From Bacteroidales bacterium (GTDB lineage: Bacteria; Bacteroidota; Bacteroidia; Bacteroidales; UBA932): 64,000 nucleotides of DNA. Within the stretch, counting starts at the first letter, position 1. Each line of letters starts with the position of its first letter. Shown piece after piece: positions 26,010 through 35,056 of the stretch. The notes beneath the pieces are model-generated. The model had not been told where the DNA came from. It made no database searches and saw only the letters and a program-made list of their open reading frames with translations. The DNA is taken from contig SUYP01000005.1 in assembly GCA_015060395.1 (NCBI GenBank), forward strand, positions 62,001 to 126,000. The letters run 5' to 3'. A program made the translations under genes and the position numbers.

Positions 26010-27551
26010 CTACTTTGCAAATGCGACAGATCTGGTCTCACGGATTACAGTGATCTTCACCTGTCCCGGATATACCATTTCTTCCTGGATCTTCTTTGCT
26101 ATTTCTGTTGACAATGACTCTGCGTCCTGGTCTGTCACCTGGTCGGCTCCTACGATCACGCGAAGTTCACGTCCTGCCTGGATAGCGTATGTCTTGGTGA
26201 CTCCATTGTAAGACTTGGCGATGTCTTCCATATCCTTGAGTCTCTTGATGTATGACTCGATGACCTCGCGTCGTGCTCCCGGACGTGCTCCGGAAATTGC
26301 GTCTCCTACAAGAACGAGAGGGGATATGATGCTTGTCATCTCCACTTCTTCGTGGTGAGAACCGATGGCGTTGCATACCTCCGGCTTTTCCTTGTATTTC
26401 TCGGCGAGCTTCATACCGAGAATTGCGTGTGGAAGCTCAGGATCCTCATCGGAAACCTTTCCGATATCGTGGAGGAGACCAGCCCTCTTGGCGATCTTAG
26501 GATTGAGACCAAGCTCTGAAGCCATTGTCGCACAGATGTTTGCCACTTCGCGGGCGTGCTGGAGAAGGTTCTGTCCGTATGATGAACGGTACTTCATACG
26601 TCCGATCAGCTTCACAAGCTCTATGTGCATTCCGTGAATACCGAGGTCGATGCAGGTTCTCTTACCTGTCTCCATAATCTCGTCTTCAAGCTGCTTCTGT
26701 ACCTTTGCCACCACTTCCTCGATACGTGCAGGATGGATACGTCCGTCGATTACCAGCTGGTGGAGTGCAAGACGTGCAACCTCTCTTCTTACAGGGTCGA
26801 ATGCCGAGAGAAGGATTGCCTCAGGTGTATCGTCAACAACGATCTCCACTCCGGTCGCTGCTTCCAGAGCGCGGATGTTACGTCCCTCACGGCCGATGAT
26901 CCTACCCTTGATCTCATCACTTTCGATATGGAATACAGTCACGGCATTTTCAATGGCGGTCTCAGAAGCGGTACGCTGTATTGTGTTGATTACGATGCGT
27001 TTAGCTTCCTTGCTCGCGGTGAGACGTGCCTCGTCCATAACATCGTTTATGTATGACTGGGCCTGAGTCCTCGCCTCTGCCTTCATACTTTCCATAAGCT
27101 GGTTCTTGGCTTCCGCTGCAGTAAGACCTGCGATGTCTTCGATCTGTTTGATAGCCTCTTTGCGGAGAGCCTCATACTCTTCTGTCTTTTTGGTAGCGAT
27201 CTCTACCTGAGCCTTGAGGTTCTGTCTGATGGCATCAGCTTCCTTATGCTTGCGTCCAAGTTCGGAATTCTGCTGATTCAGACTGTTCTCCTTCTGCTTC
27301 AGACGGCTCTCAGTCTCGCTGATCTGCTTGTTCTTCTCGTTGATGTAATGCTCGTGCTCGCTCTTCAGCTGGAGGAACTTCTCCTTTGCCTGGAAGATCT
27401 TCTCCTTCTTAATGCTCTCAGCCTCAAGCTCTGCCTTCTTGATTATTTCATCTTTCTGTCCCTTAAGAAGTATCTTACGGACAAATATGTATGTGCCGAG
27501 AGCTACCACTGCTCCCAGTACCGCAGACAAGATGTAAAATAGTATATTCAT
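26010..27551 (-). CDS. rny: Ribonuclease Y
   Basis: Membrane-anchored endoribonuclease that starts mRNA decay. 513 residues: N-terminal membrane helix (3-22), long coiled coil (about 30-190, rich in Lys/Glu), KH domain with [18 protein letters not shown] near 222-240, and HD domain with LLHDIGK near 362 and the metal-binding His-Asp. Length and order are typical. It lies downstream of zapA and the 6S-like RNA and upstream of dsbD, all on the minus strand. Confidence 0.95.
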   Translation of the reverse strand: MNILFYILSAVLGAVVALGTYIFVRKILLKGQKDEIIKKAELEAESIKKEKIFQAKEKFLQLKSEHEHYINEKNKQISETESRLKQKENSLNQQNSELGRKHKEADAIRQNLKAQVEIATKKTEEYEALRKEAIKQIEDIAGLTAAEAKNQLMESMKAEARTQAQSYINDVMDEARLTASKEAKRIVINTIQRTASETAIENAVTVFHIESDEIKGRIIGREGRNIRALEAATGVEIVVDDTPEAILLSAFDPVRREVARLALHQLVIDGRIHPARIEEVVAKVQKQLEDEIMETGKRTCIDLGIHGMHIELVKLIGRMKYRSSYGQNLLQHAREVANICATMASELGLNPKIAKRAGLLHDIGKVSDEDPELPHAILGMKLAEKYKEKPEVCNAIGSHHEEVEMTSIISPLVLVGDAISGARPGARREVIESYIKRLKDMEDIAKSYNGVTKTYAIQAGRELRVIVGADQVTDQDAESLSTEIAKKIQEEMVYPGQVKITVIRETRSVAFAK

Positions 27552-27613
27552 ATATTATTGGTTTTAGTTGTTCCACTTAAGGCATTTACTTATGACCCTG
27601 ACCATAAACAAAT

Positions 27614-27641
27614 GACCAACCTGTCGTTAAGCAGATTGGTC
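27614..27641 (-). terminator. Hairpin between the 6S-like RNA and rny
   Basis: Arms GACCAATCTG and CAGGTTGGTC (minus strand, 10 pairs including G-T, 8-base loop) followed by ATTTGTTTATGG. It may end the small RNA or a zapA transcript; the T-run is poor, so a leader structure for rny is an alternative. Confidence 0.45.
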
Positions 27642-27654
27642 AAGTAGTTGTAAA

Positions 27655-27845
27655 TAAAGCCGTTAGTCTGTTTGACAGAAAATCTTATCAAATAAGATTT
27701 GGGATCCGGATTTATGGTTCTGAAATCCTCCGTCCCGCAGTTGCGGAATCCCCGTACGGGTCACATAGGTCCGTCATTGCCATCCGAGCAGTCCCGGTTA
27801 CATAATTACTGTTGATTTCAGCAAAAAATATAACTAACGGCTGTT
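27655..27845 (-). ncRNA. ssrS: Probable 6S RNA
   Basis: About 190 nt, the size of 6S RNA, with the right architecture. A 10-bp closing stem AGCCGTTAGT (27833-27842) / ACTAACGGCT (27658-27667) encloses AT-rich flanks forming a central bubble; the 3' side of the bubble carries a small hairpin ATCTTAT/ATAAGAT; a long apical arm is closed by GGGA and CGGAT pairing with ATCCG and TCCC. The location between zapA and rny agrees with where 6S RNA genes lie in Bacteroidota (and next to zapA in E. coli). The 5' arm overlaps the last codons and stop of zapA. 6S RNA binds housekeeping RNA polymerase by mimicking an open promoter. Confidence 0.65.
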
Positions 27846-28130
27846 TTTATCAATGTTCTCCAAATAACTTTCAAGCTCCTTTGTCAGCCTTTTCTCCTCT
27901 GATGACAGACTTCTGAACGTGTCCTGATAGTTAAGGTTTGCCATACATATATTCAATGCGGCAAATGACATCAGCTCCAGCATAGGTTTCTCAGGAGTCC
28001 TGTCCTGATACACCTTTATTCTTCTGTTCACTTCTTCAGCAGCTTTTCGGATCAGCTGTTCCTGCTCCGGAGAAGTTGCGATAAGGGAGTACGGCCTGTC
28101 ACCGAGCTTTATCGTAATGTTCTGTGCCAT
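27834..28130 (-). CDS. zapA: Cell division protein ZapA
   Basis: 98 residues, typical. ITIKLGDRPYSLIATSPEQE at the N-terminus matches the ZapA head domain and the C-terminal half is a coiled coil (SSEEKRLTKELESYLENI). ZapA bundles FtsZ filaments at the division ring in the cytoplasm. It starts one base after the upstream coiled-coil gene ends, and its stop codon is inside the closing stem of the 6S-like RNA. Confidence 0.88.
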   Translation of the reverse strand: MAQNITIKLGDRPYSLIATSPEQEQLIRKAAEEVNRRIKVYQDRTPEKPMLELMSFAALNICMANLNYQDTFRSLSSEEKRLTKELESYLENIDKNSR

Positions 28131-28131
28131 A

Positions 28132-28404
28132 TCATCCCTCCATCAGTTTTATGCATCTGTCAATTTCCTTCATCAGACTGTCAATCTTCTTCTTGGCAGC
28201 GGCGGTATCTGCACCGCCGGCCATAAAGGCCTCAGTCAGCTTCTGGTTATCGATTTGTCTCTCTAACTCAATAATCTGCTTTCTGTAGGTCTCATTCTCT
28301 GCCAATGACTGCTCAAGCTTGGACTGAAGCCTGATACGCTCCATTTTCTCCGTCTCGTATGCAGCAATCAACTGCGTGATCTTTTCCTTTACAGTTTCCA
28401 GCAT
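28132..28404 (-). CDS. Small coiled-coil protein upstream of zapA
   Basis: 90 residues, nearly all predicted coiled coil with heptad hydrophobics (AYETEKMERIRLQSKLEQSL, then ETYRKQIIELERQIDN). No membrane segment. It is the first gene of the zapA transcript and ends one base before it. A ZapB-like partner role in the division ring is suggested by position and shape only. Confidence 0.65.
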   Translation of the reverse strand: MLETVKEKITQLIAAYETEKMERIRLQSKLEQSLAENETYRKQIIELERQIDNQKLTEAFMAGGADTAAAKKKIDSLMKEIDRCIKLMEG

Positions 28405-28429
28405 CTTATAATAAATTCAACCTACCTTG

Positions 28430-28460
28430 CAAAAATAGCAAACTGCTTTGATTTCTCAAA
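28430..28460 (-). promoter_or_regulatory. Promoter of the zapA cluster, embedded in a terminator
   Basis: Minus strand TTTG (28457-28460), 19-bp spacer, TATTTTTG (28430-28437); start codon 26 bp beyond. The -33 box lies in the loop of the terminator stem of the upstream operon. Confidence 0.6.
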
Positions 28461-28487
28461 ATAAAATGAGCAAATCAAAGCAGTTTG
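28439..28487 (-). terminator. Terminator of the 2-oxoacid:ferredoxin oxidoreductase operon
   Basis: Perfect 16-bp stem CAAACTGCTTTGATTT / AAATCAAAGCAGTTTG, 16 bp after the gamma-subunit stop codon, followed on the minus strand by CTATTTTTG. It overlaps the next promoter. Confidence 0.8.
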
Positions 28488-28502
28488 TTTATGATACTAT
28501 GC

Positions 28503-29048
28503 TTATCGGATCACTTCGACAGCCTTCATACCCTCTTCGATCGCGGCCTTGTTAAGCGAAATGAGGTCTGCGTATCTTGCAGGGATGCATTTTGCGAGTC
28601 CTTTGTCGATGTTCTCGGATTTCACGATAGGCTTCATCTTGAGGAAAGCTCCCATAACCGCCATATTGTAAACCTTCGAATTGCCGACCTGTGCCGCAAC
28701 GTTGATTGCATCGATCTTGCAGATCCTGATGTCTGTCCTTGTCGGAGGGTTGATGATTCCGTTCGGATCATAAACGAGAAGACCGCCAGGCTTTACAGCA
28801 TTCTCGAACTTGTCAAGTGACTGCTGGTTGAGAATGATGGCTGTGTCGTATTTGGTAACGATAGGCGAACTGATCTTTCTGTCGCTGATGATCACGCATA
28901 CGTTTGCTGTACCTCCACGCATTTCAGGACCATACGAAGGCATCCAGGTCACTTCCATATCCTGCATAATCGCGCAGTATGCGAGAATCTTTCCCATTGA
29001 GAGGACACCCTGTCCTCCAAATCCTGCTATAATGATTTCCTCTTTCAT
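28503..29048 (-). CDS. korC: 2-oxoacid:ferredoxin oxidoreductase, gamma subunit
   Basis: 181 residues with the family motif IAGFGGQGVLSMGK at the N-terminus and PSYGPEMRGGTANV near 39. The gamma subunit forms part of the CoA-binding site of the multi-subunit enzyme that oxidatively decarboxylates a 2-oxoacid to acyl-CoA and reduces ferredoxin, or runs in reverse. Last gene of the four-gene minus-strand operon, 2 bp after the beta subunit; terminator follows. Substrate could be 2-oxoglutarate or a branched-chain 2-oxoacid (Vor type). Confidence 0.88.
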   Translation of the reverse strand: MKEEIIIAGFGGQGVLSMGKILAYCAIMQDMEVTWMPSYGPEMRGGTANVCVIISDRKISSPIVTKYDTAIILNQQSLDKFENAVKPGGLLVYDPNGIINPPTRTDIRICKIDAINVAAQVGNSKVYNMAVMGAFLKMKPIVKSENIDKGLAKCIPARYADLISLNKAAIEEGMKAVEVIR

Positions 29049-29050
29049 AA

Positions 29051-29824
29051 TTACTCCTGTTTTAAAACGTCCTTGATGTCTCCGAGCGGATACTTAGGGA
29101 ACATATTCTCTACCATCCACTTATTGGCTGCCACAGGGCTCATCTTCCATCCGGAGTTGCAGGTCGCAACGATTTCCACGAATGAAAGGCCGATGCCCTT
29201 CTGGCTGTACTCGAATGCCTTCTTGATTGCCTGCTTTGCCTTGCGTGCAGCAACTGCAGTGTGAACAGCCTGACGGGTGATGAATGCTGTTCCGTCGAGC
29301 TGGGCGATCATAGGAGCAAGAACGAGAGGGAATCCGTTGAGCTTTGCATCACGTCCGTATGGAGTTGTTGCAGTCTTCATTCCGAGGAGGGTAGTAGGAG
29401 CCATCTGGCCACCTGTCATACCATAGATACCGTTGTTGATGAAGATCACGACGATATTCTCTCCACGGCTGCAGGCGTGAATGATCTCTGCGGTACCGAT
29501 GGATGCGAGGTCTCCGTCTCCCTGATATGTGAATACATACTTGTCAGGATTGAGTCTCTTGGTTGCAGTCGCAAGAGCCGGAGCACGTCCGTGAGCAGCC
29601 TGCTGCCAGTCAACGTTGAGATAATTGTATGCGAATACCGAACAGCCTACCGGGCTGATTGCGATTGTCTTGTCCTGAATGCCCATCTCCTCGATCACCT
29701 CGGCAACGAGCTTGTGGACTGTACCGTGAGAACATCCCGGACAGTAATGCATTACATTGTCTGTCAGAACTGGGGTTTTCTTATAGACGATGTTCTCGGG
29801 TTTCTTGATATCTTCTATATTCAT
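29051..29824 (-). CDS. korB: 2-oxoacid:ferredoxin oxidoreductase, beta subunit (thiamine-pyrophosphate binding)
   Basis: 257 residues. CPGCSHG near 28 and the TPP/Mg-binding motif GDGDLASIGTAEIIHA near 101 with FINNGIYGMTGGQ near 127 identify the beta subunit. It carries the decarboxylation centre in the cytoplasm. It is 9 bp downstream of the alpha gene. The short beta chain without an obvious extra cluster motif beyond the conserved cysteines fits the Kor/Vor class rather than the single-chain pyruvate enzyme. Confidence 0.9.
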   Translation of the reverse strand: MNIEDIKKPENIVYKKTPVLTDNVMHYCPGCSHGTVHKLVAEVIEEMGIQDKTIAISPVGCSVFAYNYLNVDWQQAAHGRAPALATATKRLNPDKYVFTYQGDGDLASIGTAEIIHACSRGENIVVIFINNGIYGMTGGQMAPTTLLGMKTATTPYGRDAKLNGFPLVLAPMIAQLDGTAFITRQAVHTAVAARKAKQAIKKAFEYSQKGIGLSFVEIVATCNSGWKMSPVAANKWMVENMFPKYPLGDIKDVLKQE

Positions 29825-29833
29825 TGTATTTCC

Positions 29834-30916
29834 TTATTTCAGATTGTTGAACTTCTTGAACGCCTCTACGATTTCATCAGGAGTGTAGATGTTTCCACCC
29901 TGTCTTCCGTAGAATCCCACCGGGCAGGCTCCATTGACAGCGAGTTTCACATCGTCAACCATCTGACCGAGGTTGAGCTCGATGCTCATCATACTCTTCA
30001 CCTGTCCTGAAAGCTCCTGGAGCCTCTTCGAAGGGAATGGGAAGAGGGTAACCGGTCTGAGGAGACCAGCCTTGATGCCCTCCTCGCGGAGCTGGTCAAC
30101 AACAGCTTCACAGATACGTGCCGAGCATCCGAATGCAACGAAGAGATATTCTGCATCCTCTGTCTGGTATTCTTCATATCTCACCTCATTCTCCTTGATG
30201 ACCTCATACTTGGCAGCAAGCTTCTGGTTGAAGCGCTCCTGTACGTCAGATTCGAGGGCGAGGGAAGTGATGAAGTTATAGCTTCTGTCTGCAGACTTTC
30301 CTGTTGTTGCCCAAGGAGCGATAGCCTTGAGTTCTTCCTCTGTCATACGAGGCTTCTCCGGACGAAGCTCCACCTTCTCCATCATCTGACCCACGATACC
30401 GTCGGCAAGGATGATGACCGGAGTGCGGTATTTGAATGCGAGGTCAAAACCTGTATCAACAAAGTCGTACATATCCTGTGCTGAAGCAGGTGCAAGCACG
30501 ATCGCGTTGTAGTCTCCGTGTCCGCCGCCCTTCACGCACTGGTTGTAGTCGCTCTGGCTAGGCTGGATGGTTCCAAGTCCCGGGCCTCCGCGCTGGCAGT
30601 TCACCACGACGCAAGGAAGCTCCGCTCCTGCAAGGTAGCTGAGTCCTTCGCACATAAGGCTGATTCCCGGTGAACTGGAAGAAGTCATCACCTTCTTACC
30701 GCAGCACGCGCCGCCGTAAACCATATTGATGGAAGATGTTTCACTTTCTGCCTGAAGCACCACCATACCGGTAGTGAGCCAAGGTCTCTCCTTCATAAGG
30801 GTTTCCATAACTTCAGACTGCGGAGTGATAGGATATCCGAAATATCCGTCCGCACCGTTGCGTATTGCCGATATGGCAATCGCCTCGTTTCCTTTCATCA
30901 GAATTTTCTCTGCCAT
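29834..30916 (-). CDS. korA: 2-oxoacid:ferredoxin oxidoreductase, alpha subunit (KorA/VorB type)
   Basis: 360 residues without a fused gamma domain. MKGNEAIAISAIRNGADGYFGYPITPQSE spans the N-terminus (GYPITPQSE is the domain I signature), GPGLGTIQPSQSDY near 130 is the second. The C-terminal transketolase-like domain follows (AEYLFVAFGCSARI near 254). Annotation of homologues alternates between 2-oxoglutarate and 3-methyl-2-oxobutanoate enzymes, and sequence reading does not settle which. The ferredoxin gene starts 5 bp upstream of it. Confidence 0.9.
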   Translation of the reverse strand: MAEKILMKGNEAIAISAIRNGADGYFGYPITPQSEVMETLMKERPWLTTGMVVLQAESETSSINMVYGGACCGKKVMTSSSSPGISLMCEGLSYLAGAELPCVVVNCQRGGPGLGTIQPSQSDYNQCVKGGGHGDYNAIVLAPASAQDMYDFVDTGFDLAFKYRTPVIILADGIVGQMMEKVELRPEKPRMTEEELKAIAPWATTGKSADRSYNFITSLALESDVQERFNQKLAAKYEVIKENEVRYEEYQTEDAEYLFVAFGCSARICEAVVDQLREEGIKAGLLRPVTLFPFPSKRLQELSGQVKSMMSIELNLGQMVDDVKLAVNGACPVGFYGRQGGNIYTPDEIVEAFKKFNNLK

Positions 30917-30921
30917 ATCCT

Positions 30922-31140
30922 CTAGATTTTAACTCTGTAAACAGTAATCACCGAATCAGGGCAGACGATTGCACAGTTAGAACAGCCTATGCAGGCGTCG
31001 CCGACCATTTCGGCATAATGATAACCTTTGTTGTTGACCAGTTTAGCAAGTTCTATGCTCTTGGTCGGACAGTTCTCCACACATACTCCGCATCCTTTGC
31101 ATTTCTGTGTATCGACTTCGATTGCTCCTTTGAATGCCAT
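30922..31140 (-). CDS. korD: Ferredoxin-like delta subunit, two [4Fe-4S] clusters
   Basis: 72 residues with CKGCGVCVENCP near 14 and CIGCSNCAIVCP near 50, two complete CxxCxxCxxxCP motifs. It is the electron-transfer subunit of the 2-oxoacid oxidoreductase and the first gene of the operon. The 204-bp intergenic region upstream is very AT-rich; no good -7 box for this operon was found there. Confidence 0.9.
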   Translation of the reverse strand: MAFKGAIEVDTQKCKGCGVCVENCPTKSIELAKLVNNKGYHYAEMVGDACIGCSNCAIVCPDSVITVYRVKI

Positions 31141-31302
31141 TTTATATAGTTTTAGTTGTATTGTTTTAACTTATTTTGAAAAATAATGTTTTTTGGTTTC
31201 AAAATCGAAGTAAATATAATGCTTTTCAAATTAAATTTCAAATAATGTTTTGAAAAAAGTGAAAAGTACCTCTTCCGGCATAATTTTATGAGAAAAAATA
31301 TA

Positions 31303-31310
31303 TAACTTTG
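31303..31310 (+). promoter_or_regulatory. -7 box upstream of the deaminase-phosphorylase pair
   Basis: TAACTTTG 35 bp before the start codon. The -33 element is unclear in this AT-rich stretch. Confidence 0.4.
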
Positions 31311-31344
31311 AAAACTTTAAACAGTATCTAAAGATTCAGGACTT

Positions 31345-32610
31345 ATGAGTGCGATTTTGCTGAAAAATATTGATGTCAAGGGAGTTAAGTCTGATATCCT
31401 GATTGAGGATGGTGTAATCTCTTCTGTGCTTCCGGCTGGAAATGAACAGGTTGCGGATCCGTCGGCAGAAATCCTCGATTGCACGGGCAGGGCAGCCCTG
31501 CCGGGTTTTGTGAATATGCATACTCACGGAGCTATGTCTCTAATGCGCGGAATAGGGGAAGATATTGCCTTTCACGCCTGGCTTGACAAGATATGGGAAG
31601 TGGAGTCCAAGATAGACGAGGAATATGTCTATTATGCGACCAAGGTTGCCTGTCTGGAGATGATCAAGACCGGTACCACGACATTCAACGACCATTACTG
31701 GTATATGCCGATGGCATACAAGGCTGCGATGGAAATGGGATTGCGCCCTGTCCTGGCTTACGTGATCTGTGACAGAAATGATCCGGAGGAGTCGGAACGT
31801 CAGAAGGTCCAGTGCGTTGAGATGTACGAGTCATCCCTTCAGTGGGAAGAACCGGCCAGGTTCTGCATTGCCATACACGCGATATATTCGGTGAGTGAGG
31901 AAATGATTTTATGGGCGACGCGATTCGCGCGCGAGCACGGTCTCAGGATACATATCCATCTTTCCGAGACCCGAAAAGAAGTCGAGGACTGCAAGAATCA
32001 GCATAACGGTATGTCCCCTGTGGAGTATCTGGATGCACTCGGCGTGCTTGGCGAAGATGTCATTGCCGCACATACATTGTGGCTGTCCGGGAATGATGTC
32101 AGGATCCTCGGAGAAAGGAAGGTGACCTGCGTGCATAATGTGAATTCCAATCTCAAGCTTGCATCAGGATACAGGTTCCTTTACAATGAGCTCCGTGATG
32201 CTGGAGCCAATATCTGCCTTGGTACTGACGGATGTGCATCGTCCAACAACCTTGATATGCTGGAGACGATGAAGACTTCAGCTATGATCCAGAAGGCCTG
32301 GAGAGACGATCCTTCAGCTATGCCGCTTGATGAGATCATCGCAATGGCCACCGAGAATGCCGGCAAGGCCCTAGGCCTGCCTGTCGGACGGATAGAAGGA
32401 GGTATGGCGGCTGACATCCTTATCGTGAATACCACCGGTTACGAATTCCTTTCACCAGGCTCGTTTGAGGCCAACCTGGTATATTCAGCACACAGTGACT
32501 GTGTAGAGTCCGTGATCTGCAACGGCCGTTTTGTGATGCGTAACCGTGTTGTCGAAGGAGAAGAGGAAATACTTTCACAGGCGCGAAACATATTAAGTAA
32601 AATCATATAA
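31345..32610 (+). CDS. Amidohydrolase of the MTA/SAH/adenosine deaminase family
   Basis: 421 residues. Metal ligands of the cytosine/adenosine-deaminase-like amidohydrolases are all visible: MHTHGAM near 58 (HxH), IHIHLSET near 203, AAHTLWL near 239 and [10 protein letters not shown] near 293. The YSVSEE and [11 protein letters not shown] blocks match 5'-methylthioadenosine/S-adenosylhomocysteine deaminases. It would convert adenosine derivatives to the inosine forms in the cytoplasm. The purine-nucleoside phosphorylase gene starts 5 bp downstream, so deaminated nucleoside could be cleaved next. True preference among MTA, SAH and adenosine cannot be read. Confidence 0.85.
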   Translation: MSAILLKNIDVKGVKSDILIEDGVISSVLPAGNEQVADPSAEILDCTGRAALPGFVNMHTHGAMSLMRGIGEDIAFHAWLDKIWEVESKIDEEYVYYATKVACLEMIKTGTTTFNDHYWYMPMAYKAAMEMGLRPVLAYVICDRNDPEESERQKVQCVEMYESSLQWEEPARFCIAIHAIYSVSEEMILWATRFAREHGLRIHIHLSETRKEVEDCKNQHNGMSPVEYLDALGVLGEDVIAAHTLWLSGNDVRILGERKVTCVHNVNSNLKLASGYRFLYNELRDAGANICLGTDGCASSNNLDMLETMKTSAMIQKAWRDDPSAMPLDEIIAMATENAGKALGLPVGRIEGGMAADILIVNTTGYEFLSPGSFEANLVYSAHSDCVESVICNGRFVMRNRVVEGEEEILSQARNILSKII

Positions 32611-32615
32611 GAACT

Positions 32616-33443
32616 ATGGATCCGAGAGTAGAAAAGATTATGAAAGCGGCCGAATACATTGCGGCTAGGCTGGAGGGAAGAAAACCGTTTGCCGGTATAG
32701 TGCTTGGCAGCGGTCTTGGCAAACTTGCTGATAAGATAGAAAATCCTATAGTCATTCCATACAAGGAAATTCCAGGTTTCCCGATGTCAACAGCTGTGGG
32801 ACATAAGGGCAATTTCATCGCCGGAGAACTTGGCGGCAAGTTTGTGGTGGCGATGCAGGGACGATTCCATTATTATGAGGGCTATCCTATGGAGCTTGTG
32901 ACCCTTCCGATCAGAGTGATGAAGGTCCTCGGCATACAGTATCTTTTTGTATCCAACGCTGCAGGAGGAGTGAATTACGATTTCAAGGTCGGCGACCTTA
33001 TGGTCATTACAGACCACATCAGCCATCTTCCTAATCCTCTCATAGGACCGAATATGGACGAGTTCGGACCTCGCTTCCCTGATATGACACGCCCATACGA
33101 CAAGCAGTTGAGAATGAGGGCTTTCGAACTTGCTGCTGGCCTGGGATATGAACTTAAGAGCGGAGTGTATTTCGCCAGCACCGGCCCTACATACGAGACT
33201 CCTGCCGAGTATAAGTACTACAGGCTTATAGGCGCTGATGCAGTCGGAATGTCAACTATCCCTGAAGTCATCGTGGCCAGGCATTCTTCAATTCCGGTAT
33301 TCGGAATGTCTGTGATCACCAATGAGGCTCACGATGACTATGCTGATGACTATGTGAATGATGGAGACGATGTCGTTGATGCGGCCAATGCGGCGGCAGA
33401 CAAGATGACCACTCTCTTTACAAAGATCATCGAGTCTCTTTAA
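32616..33443 (+). CDS. punA: Purine-nucleoside phosphorylase
   Basis: 275 residues, trimeric PNP type. Phosphate-binding [11 protein letters not shown] near 29, [12 protein letters not shown] near 84, SNAAGGVN near 117, base pocket YETPAEY near 189 and VGMSTIPE near 210. It cleaves (deoxy)inosine and (deoxy)guanosine with phosphate to base and pentose-1-phosphate. The usual late TNxA motif reads TNEAHDDY here. Operon with the upstream deaminase gives a two-step salvage route; convergent with the peptidase gene, only 2 bp apart. Confidence 0.93.
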   Translation: MDPRVEKIMKAAEYIAARLEGRKPFAGIVLGSGLGKLADKIENPIVIPYKEIPGFPMSTAVGHKGNFIAGELGGKFVVAMQGRFHYYEGYPMELVTLPIRVMKVLGIQYLFVSNAAGGVNYDFKVGDLMVITDHISHLPNPLIGPNMDEFGPRFPDMTRPYDKQLRMRAFELAAGLGYELKSGVYFASTGPTYETPAEYKYYRLIGADAVGMSTIPEVIVARHSSIPVFGMSVITNEAHDDYADDYVNDGDDVVDAANAAADKMTTLFTKIIESL

Positions 33444-33445
33444 TA

Positions 33446-35038
33446 CTATTCTGCGTACAGACCTTCTCGGCTCAGAATATGGTCAAGATTTGCGAGACCG
33501 TAGAGTACTACGGCCGTGCAGATCGCTGTGTGTTCCTGATATTCAGGGATACTCTTGTTGTATGTGTCTCTTTCCGTATGCCAGATTTCGCCATAGCTGA
33601 AATCATATCCTTTAGGATCCTTCAGGTTGAAACCTATAGTCGGAACCCCGTTAATTGCGAAGTATGCGTGGTCTGATCCTCCGGCTTTTGCGGGCTTGGG
33701 TCTAGGAGCGCCCTGACGTTTCTCTACCGTGAAAGGGAAGTCAGGATCTGCATCCTTGAGAGGGGCACATACTGCACACATATCCTCATACATCGCTTCA
33801 GGAACTGTGATGCCCATCGGTACAAAAGGTGTATAATCCCTGTTGAAGTAGTTAGATATCTTCTCGAGATCCACTGTCCCGCTTTCTACGAAATATCTGC
33901 TGCCGAGCAGTCCGAACTCCTCTCCGGCCCACAGACAGAAAAGTATGCTTCTCTTAGGCTTCCCTCCGGCCTCTGCAATAAGCCTGGCAGCTTCCATAAC
34001 CGGGGTCACGCCGCTTCCGCAGTCAACACCGCCGGTCGCGACATCGTATGCGTCCAGATGACCACCTGCAATCACGTATTCATCAGGATATTCCGTACCT
34101 CTTATGACTCCTATGACATTGTGATATTTTACTGGCCCCATTCTGAAGTGGTTCCTTATATCGAACTCGAGCTGGAAATATTCTCTTCTTTCGACCATTT
34201 TCTCAATGATGGCATACTGCTGGTCATCGAGCTTGATGTCAGGAACCGGAGGAAGTGTCCCGAATGACATCTTGTCGAGATTCTTCCTGTCGTAAAGCGC
34301 CCTTATCGGCACTTCCGATGCCTGGATTATGCCAAGTATGCCGGCCTCGACCATCTGTCTGTAGAATAATCCGGGCTCATATTCGTATGGCCTGATCTCC
34401 TTTTCTGACAATCCTTTCTTTTTCCTGTCCTTTTCTGACATATCCCTGAGGCTTCTGTTGTGAATCATCGCCTCGCGGTTCTGCCTTTCTATTTCAGCAT
34501 TTCTGCTGATGATCTCATTCCTTATGCTGTCTCCCTTCTCTGTCCAGTCGATCGGATAGCCTTCATTCTTTCCGCCTATAAGGACCCAGGCTCCTTTGAG
34601 CTTGCCTTTGATTCTCTCGAATTCAGCTTGTGTGACAGGCTCTTTGAGTACGTGGCCTCTCTGGACTCCTTTTGTTCCGACGGTGTATGAAGGGGTTGCG
34701 AAATGGAGGATCATTCCGTCGCCTCCGAGCATCCTGCCGGACCAAGGACCGCGGTTGAATCCCACCGGCACTTCACCAGCTTCCTGCTTCCATACTTCAA
34801 GTCCCCATTGCCCGAACATATATGCGCACCAGTCCACAGCATTATCGTAAGCATTGGAACCTATCAGACGGCCGCCGATCCTGTTGGAGAGGACATCGAG
34901 ATACTCCATTGTCCTGTTGTCAGCCTGTCCGGCTTCAATGATCTGTTCAACTACAGGATCTGTCTGTGCTGCAGCATATTGCGTGTTTCCAAGCAATAAT
35001 CCTACAGAAAGCAGAAGTGATGATAAAGTCCTTTTCAT
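33446..35038 (-). CDS. Exported M28-family metallopeptidase
   Basis: 530 residues with a signal peptide (1-24). A PA-like insert lies at about 130-290. Zinc site residues of family M28 are in place: AGGHLDAYD near 326 (His, Asp), GGVDCGSG near 338 (bridging Asp), LWAGEEFG near 369 (catalytic Glu and ligand Glu), NRDY near 399 and IWHTERDTYN near 498 (His). Expected to be an aminopeptidase or carboxypeptidase in the periplasm or outside the cell, fitting proteolytic feeding. It lies 18 bp after the NAD synthetase gene on the same strand. Confidence 0.88.
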   Translation of the reverse strand: MKRTLSSLLLSVGLLLGNTQYAAAQTDPVVEQIIEAGQADNRTMEYLDVLSNRIGGRLIGSNAYDNAVDWCAYMFGQWGLEVWKQEAGEVPVGFNRGPWSGRMLGGDGMILHFATPSYTVGTKGVQRGHVLKEPVTQAEFERIKGKLKGAWVLIGGKNEGYPIDWTEKGDSIRNEIISRNAEIERQNREAMIHNRSLRDMSEKDRKKKGLSEKEIRPYEYEPGLFYRQMVEAGILGIIQASEVPIRALYDRKNLDKMSFGTLPPVPDIKLDDQQYAIIEKMVERREYFQLEFDIRNHFRMGPVKYHNVIGVIRGTEYPDEYVIAGGHLDAYDVATGGVDCGSGVTPVMEAARLIAEAGGKPKRSILFCLWAGEEFGLLGSRYFVESGTVDLEKISNYFNRDYTPFVPMGITVPEAMYEDMCAVCAPLKDADPDFPFTVEKRQGAPRPKPAKAGGSDHAYFAINGVPTIGFNLKDPKGYDFSYGEIWHTERDTYNKSIPEYQEHTAICTAVVLYGLANLDHILSREGLYAE

Positions 35039-35056
35039 ATCATTCTTTTGTTTAAG

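Noticed and set aside
31141..31344. Promoter for the 2-oxoacid:ferredoxin oxidoreductase operon
   Set aside because: Only near-matches such as TTAATTTG were found on the minus strand in this AT-rich region; none met TAnnTTTG with a -33 element.
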